Source: Pedobacter sp.
GTDB taxonomy: Bacteria > Bacteroidota > Bacteroidia > Sphingobacteriales > Sphingobacteriaceae
DNA: 8,549 bases
Assembly (NCBI GenBank): GCA_028287885.1
Contig: JAQBOT010000433.1
Location: 1-8,549 of the forward strand
Direction of reading: 5' to 3'
The position numbers and the translations under genes were made by a program. The notes beneath the pieces were generated by a model. That model saw only the letters and a program-made list of their open reading frames with translations. It searched no databases and was not told where the DNA came from. Positions 6,123 through 8,549 of the stretch are shown here, piece by piece (positions within the stretch are counted from its first letter, which is position 1; each line of letters starts with the position of its first letter).

Positions 6123-6195
6123 GATTCCGTAGCTCAGCTGGTAGAGCATTACACTTTTAATGTAGTGGTCCTGGGTTCGAATCCCAGCGGGATCA
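6123..6195 (+). tRNA. tRNA-Lys, anticodon TTT
   Basis: A complete 73-base cloverleaf including the discriminator. The acceptor arms GATTCCG and CGGGATC pair with one G-T wobble. The D stem is GCTC/GAGC with loop AGCTGGTA. The anticodon stem is TTACA/TGTAG with loop CTTTTAA, which gives anticodon TTT. The variable loop is TGGTC, and the T arm is CTGGG-TTCGAAT-CCCAG. The discriminator is A and CCA is not encoded (acaa follows), as is common in Bacteroidota. A promoter lies upstream and a strong terminator 19 bp downstream, so it is a single-gene transcript. Confidence 0.97.
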
Positions 6196-6213
6196 CAAGT
6201 CATCAGAATGGCC

Positions 6214-6256
6214 AAACAAAAAACCTCTAGATAAGTAGTCTAGAGGTTTTTTGTTT
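6214..6256. terminator. Strong intrinsic terminator after tRNA-Lys
   Basis: Arms 6214-6231 and 6239-6256 are perfect 18-base complements around a 7-base loop (taagtag). The core CCTCTAGA/TCTAGAGG is followed by TTTTTTGTTTT. The A-tract on the left makes it work in both directions. Confidence 0.92.
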
Positions 6257-6490
6257 TCAAAAGTAAAAGATCAAATATCTAACTAGGTCACCTATCTTTT
6301 AATTTCTACAAAGTCGCTTTACCGTGTATGAATCGGCCAATTTTATCAAATGTCATTAAATAACAGAAAACAACGCGCTTAAGGCAACAATTCCCAAGTG
6401 CTTCATTGAAGGTTGTGCTGTCAAATTGCAAGCTTTCACAGGAATCTTGTTCTCGTCACTTGTGGTTTGTCGATGCACTTTCGAAGTATA

Positions 6491-6592
6491 TCAGTCGCTT
6501 GCCATTAATAGTTTCCTAAGCCTGAGAAAATCGTCCTTGATTTCGCTAACATCAATTTTATATAGGTCTTGTATTGAAAGCTTCCCGTCCAT
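6491..6592 (-). CDS. Doubtful 33-residue open frame
   Basis: ATG at 6590-6592 to TGA at 6491-6493. The product starts MDGKLSIQDLYKID and continues VSEIKDDFLRLRKLL, a charged, helix-prone composition that looks more protein-like than the antisense frames. No Shine-Dalgarno, no partner gene and no recognised family. It may be a small protein, a fragment of a lost gene, or chance. Confidence 0.2.
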   Translation of the reverse strand: MDGKLSIQDLYKIDVSEIKDDFLRLRKLLMASD

Positions 6593-6777
6593 TTATACTC
6601 GCTTCCATTTGCTCTTAAGAGCTTTAAGTAGTCCTAATCCTAACAATGTGCGGTAACATTGTTTCGAATAAAGGATGAACTAAGCTTATCTTTTGTTTAT
6701 CCACATAAACTGTTTTGATAAAAAACAAAAATCGGTTTACATACATTAATATAAAAGGCAAACTGACGTTGATGCCC

Positions 6778-6802
6778 TTAAGTAACTTAAATTCAACTTG
6801 AA
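6778..6802. promoter_or_regulatory. Two adjacent odd palindromes just upstream of the asparaginase start
   Basis: TTAAGT-A-ACTTAA (6778-6790) is followed after one base by TTCAA-C-TTGAA (6792-6802), both perfect, ending five bases before the ATG at 6808. Two dyads in tandem could be an operator or a structure that controls ribosome access. Both are AT-rich and may be chance. Confidence 0.25.
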
Positions 6803-6807
6803 AAAGA

Positions 6808-7719
6808 ATGGGGAAAATAGCAATTGTTATACATGGTGGCGCTGGACCGGATTCTGCTTTTATAAAGCAGAACAAAGAAAGGTATGAAGAGGGGTTAAAA
6901 CAGGCTGTTGTAAGCGGCTATCAGGTTCTGAAAACTGGTGGGACGGCCGTTGCTGCAGTTGAGAAAGCTGTGCAATCGCTCGAAGACAATGGGATATTCA
7001 ACGCTGGTCATGGCTGCGCATTAAACAACAAAGGTGAGGTGGAAATGGATGCAGCCATTATGAATGGCGAAAACCTTAAAGCTGGCGCAGTCTCGATGGT
7101 AAGAAACGTTAAAAACCCCATTTCTTTAGCAAGGCTTGTCCTTGAAAAAACAAACCATGTGCTCATTTCTGGGTATGGCGCAATGGAATTTGCAGCTGAT
7201 GAGAATGTTCCATTGGAAACTGATTCTTATTTCATTTCAGAACACTCCCGCGACGAATACCTTGAGGAACGAAATCAGCAAAGCATCCAGGAGATGCTAA
7301 GAAAAAGAATTCATGGCACCGTCGGGGCTGTTGCAGTCGACGCGAAAGGAAATGTAGCATCAGCAACTTCAACTGGTGGAATACCCAACTCACTCCCAGG
7401 AAGAATTGGGGATAGTTGTATTATTGGAAGCGGATGTTTTGCAAACAATAATACCTGTGCAGTGTCTTCAACCGGCGACGGAGAGTTCATAATGACAAGT
7501 GTAGTTGCACATTCTGTTTCTATGTCAACGGAGATTATGAAAGGATCGTTACAAGAAATTTGTGATCATGTAATACATGAGCGCAATAAGGGAACAGAGG
7601 GGCAAATGGGAGTAATTGCCGTGAATGCGAATGCAGATATTGGGATTTCCTTCAATAGTCCGCGTATGCATCGTGCCTGGATTGACGCTGATGGGAAACT
7701 TGGCGGCTCCATTTATTAA
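6808..7719 (+). CDS. Isoaspartyl peptidase / plant-type L-asparaginase (Ntn-hydrolase, family T2)
   Basis: A complete 303-residue precursor of the IaaA type, which self-cleaves into two subunits and hydrolyses beta-aspartyl (isoaspartyl) dipeptides and L-asparagine. It begins IAIVIHGGAG, with the HGGAG motif at 9-13. NAGHGCALN (65-73) and the EMDAAIM motif (79-85) follow. The cleavage and nucleophile site is HG-TVGAVAVD, so Thr171 becomes the N-terminus of the beta subunit. Downstream, ATSTGG (186-191, Thr189), PGRIGDS (197-203, Arg199) and STGDGE (221-226) supply the oxyanion and substrate-binding residues. All catalytic residues are present, so it should be active. Unlike many homologues it shows no signal peptide and is predicted cytoplasmic. 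The ATG is preceded by an A-rich stretch (gaaaaaga) and two small palindromes. It is followed 133 bp later by a bidirectional terminator. Confidence 0.95.
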   Translation: MGKIAIVIHGGAGPDSAFIKQNKERYEEGLKQAVVSGYQVLKTGGTAVAAVEKAVQSLEDNGIFNAGHGCALNNKGEVEMDAAIMNGENLKAGAVSMVRNVKNPISLARLVLEKTNHVLISGYGAMEFAADENVPLETDSYFISEHSRDEYLEERNQQSIQEMLRKRIHGTVGAVAVDAKGNVASATSTGGIPNSLPGRIGDSCIIGSGCFANNNTCAVSSTGDGEFIMTSVVAHSVSMSTEIMKGSLQEICDHVIHERNKGTEGQMGVIAVNANADIGISFNSPRMHRAWIDADGKLGGSIY

Positions 7720-7852
7720 CGCGATGTCAATAATAAGAACATTCTACAGCCTTTCTCTTTACAACGGTACCTAACGTCATTGCTATGAACATTAGAATTC
7801 AATTTGCAAGCATGATAGTAATACAATTAGATCTAATAAAAAGACTTTATAC

Positions 7853-7884
7853 AAGAACAGCCTGTAAAACTACAGGCTGTTCTT
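7853..7884. terminator. Bidirectional terminator between asparaginase and the Hc1 gene
   Basis: AAGAACAGCCTGTA and TACAGGCTGTTCTT are perfect 14-base arms around the loop aaac. The right side continues TTCTTCTCTTA for rightward transcripts. On the minus strand the hairpin lies 16 bp beyond the Hc1 stop, with a T-run (cttttt) some bases further. It serves both converging genes. Confidence 0.88.
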
Positions 7885-7900
7885 CTCTTATGGGGAAAAA

Positions 7901-8080
7901 CTATTTTGTAGTATTTTTCTTCTCAGTCACTTCGGTTCTGATTTCTTGAGCAAGCACCTTCAAGTCCTGCATCGCTTTACGTACCCTTGTTCCAGCAGCG
8001 CTGTTACCTGCACTGTAAAACTTTTCTGCATCTGCTTCTACTGATGCCAATAATTCTTTAACTTTTGTGAACTTGTCCAT
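7901..8080 (-). CDS. Histone H1-like protein, Hc1 family (59 aa)
   Basis: An ATG at 8078-8080 opens 59 codons to TAG at 7901-7903. The protein starts MDKFTKVKELLASVEADAEK and continues FYSAGNSAAGTRVRKAMQDL, then an amphipathic stretch and a short lysine tail (EKKNTTK). This is the Bacteroidota form of the Hc1 nucleoid protein family, named after the chlamydial histone H1-like protein. These small helical proteins carry the N-terminal Hc1-type domain, here with only a short basic tail. It probably binds DNA and helps to organise the nucleoid; DNA binding here is inference. A good -7 box lies just upstream and a strong terminator just downstream, so it is monocistronic and could be well expressed. 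Confidence 0.9.
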   Translation of the reverse strand: MDKFTKVKELLASVEADAEKFYSAGNSAAGTRVRKAMQDLKVLAQEIRTEVTEKKNTTK

Positions 8081-8102
8081 GTCTGAGTATCTTATTTCCT
8101 GT

Positions 8103-8132
8103 CAAATATATAATAATTAAGAAATAAACATG
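8103..8132 (-). promoter_or_regulatory. Promoter of the Hc1 gene
   Basis: On the minus strand TATATTTG (complement of 8103-8110) matches the Bacteroidota -7 box TAnnTTTG exactly. The -33 region around 8127-8132 reads CATGTT, a poor match to TTTG. The transcript would start near 8096, giving a leader of about 16 bases. Confidence 0.45.
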
Positions 8133-8146
8133 TGCCGGGTAGAACG

Positions 8147-8179
8147 AAATAGGCGTTGCGACAGATTAAATGCCTATTT
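8147..8179. repeat. Inverted repeat AAATAGGC-N17-GCCTATTT
   Basis: Perfect 8-base arms (8147-8154 and 8172-8179); the stem can extend by three weaker pairs (GTT/AAT with a G-T wobble). It lies between the divergent Hc1 and response-regulator genes and is followed by TTTTTC. It could act as an operator dyad or as a leader hairpin of the regulator gene. Confidence 0.35.
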
Positions 8180-8184
8180 TTCAA

Positions 8185-8215
8185 AACTTTTAACTCGTAA
8201 ATGGGGTTAAAAGTT
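8185..8215. repeat. Inverted repeat AACTTTTAAC-N11-GTTAAAAGTT
   Basis: Perfect 10-base arms around an 11-base spacer, 25 bp upstream of the response-regulator start and six bases after the previous inverted repeat. The symmetry fits a dimeric transcription-factor site, for example autoregulation by the regulator itself, or an RNA hairpin in the leader. No exact promoter box is seen nearby. Confidence 0.35.
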
Positions 8216-8239
8216 AGTGTTGATGTTAAACGCAGATAA

Positions 8240-8549
8240 ATGAAGAAATACATACAAATTGTTGAAGATGACGGTGACATCAGGTTTATTGTTGAATATA
8301 TATTATCAGATGCAAATTATGTTGTCGAAAGCTTTGAAAACGCGACTTCATTCAAAAATCGCACGCATACCACTGGTGTAGATCTTATCATTTTAGACGT
8401 CATGTTACCAGACGGAAACGGAATTGATTTGTGTCAAAATCTGAAATCTGATGATACAAGTAAGCACATCCCAATAATTGTCATGTCGGCACACGCTGGA
8501 CCTAATTCCATTTTAGAAGAAGCTTGCGCAGACGATTTTATTAATAAGC
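8240..8549 (+). CDS. Response regulator, receiver domain (cut by window edge)
   Basis: An ATG at 8240-8242 opens a frame that continues through the right edge, showing 103 residues. It is a nearly complete CheY-like receiver domain. The acidic pocket is EDD at 9-11, the phosphate-accepting Asp is D53 in LIILDVMLPDGNG, the conserved Ser of VMSAH is at 83, and DDFINK ends at the conserved Lys103. All five hallmark residues are present, so it should be phosphorylated by a histidine kinase. The rest of the protein is outside the window, so it could be a stand-alone receiver or have a DNA-binding or other output domain. It is transcribed away from the Hc1 gene, and two inverted repeats lie in between. 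The partner kinase is not in view. Confidence 0.93.
   Translation, partial: MKKYIQIVEDDGDIRFIVEYILSDANYVVESFENATSFKNRTHTTGVDLIILDVMLPDGNGIDLCQNLKSDDTSKHIPIIVMSAHAGPNSILEEACADDFINK

Larger units (their letters stand above)
6258..6807. other. 550-bp stretch without a convincing gene
   Basis: Both strands carry open frames of up to about 80 codons, but none has recognisable motifs or a plausible ribosome site. The best candidate is a 33-codon minus-strand frame at 6491-6592. The right end must contain the asparaginase promoter; no exact TAnnTTTG box is seen. The closest match is TATCTTTTG at about 6688-6696, which has one extra T, with TTTCG upstream. Confidence 0.5.

Noticed and set aside
6123..6256. 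tRNA-Lys as an integration site of a mobile element
   Set aside because: No integrase and no repeated copy of the tRNA 3' end is visible in the window; the tRNA and its terminator are intact.
6426..6656. 76-codon plus-strand frame in the 550-bp gap
   Set aside because: Low-complexity Ser/Leu-rich translation, no motif, no ribosome site; the composition looks like non-coding DNA.
6624..6875. 83-codon minus-strand frame
   Set aside because: Overlaps the asparaginase start in antisense and has no family features.
8092..8280. 62-codon minus-strand frame
   Set aside because: It overlaps the response-regulator start and the Hc1 promoter; the translation has no family features.
1..8549. CRISPR array, insertion sequence or defence system
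   Set aside because: No regularly spaced repeats, transposase motifs or known defence domains were found on reading both strands.

Overview
The window looks like a chromosomal piece of a Bacteroidota species, most likely Sphingobacteriaceae (Pedobacter/Mucilaginibacter type). The reasons are the AT-rich composition, the UpxY-type NusG-like antiterminator, a Hc1 histone-like gene, a DUF4268 protein, promoter boxes of the TAnnTTTG kind, weak Shine-Dalgarno sites and a tRNA gene without an encoded CCA. The genus is inference.

Left part (1-5236), all genes leftward. From right to left: a GT4-like glycosyltransferase and UDP-galactopyranose mutase (glf) separated by 1 nt, a probable 27-residue membrane peptide, a 92-residue acidic conserved protein, and a DUF4268 protein. 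A 540-bp gene-free stretch follows, then a Wza/BexD-type polysaccharide export lipoprotein and an UpxY antiterminator that runs off the left edge. The window therefore holds the start of a capsule/exopolysaccharide locus at its left edge, plus a separate glycosyltransferase-Glf pair that probably makes or uses galactofuranose.

Middle (5237-6807). A rightward DUF421 (YetF-like) gene is broken by three lesions: an amber codon at position 3 and two single-base frameshifts. A tRNA-Lys(TTT) gene follows with a recognisable promoter and a strong 18-bp-stem terminator. The next 550 bp hold no convincing gene.

Right part (6808-8549). A complete isoaspartyl peptidase/plant-type asparaginase is followed by a bidirectional terminator. 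A convergent 59-residue Hc1 histone-like gene comes next, then the N-terminal receiver domain of a response regulator cut by the right edge.

No insertion sequence, CRISPR array, phage gene or recognisable defence system is visible. The most notable points are the decayed DUF421 gene, the unannotated-size genes (27 aa, 59 aa and the edge-truncated UpxY), and several perfect inverted repeats in front of genes.
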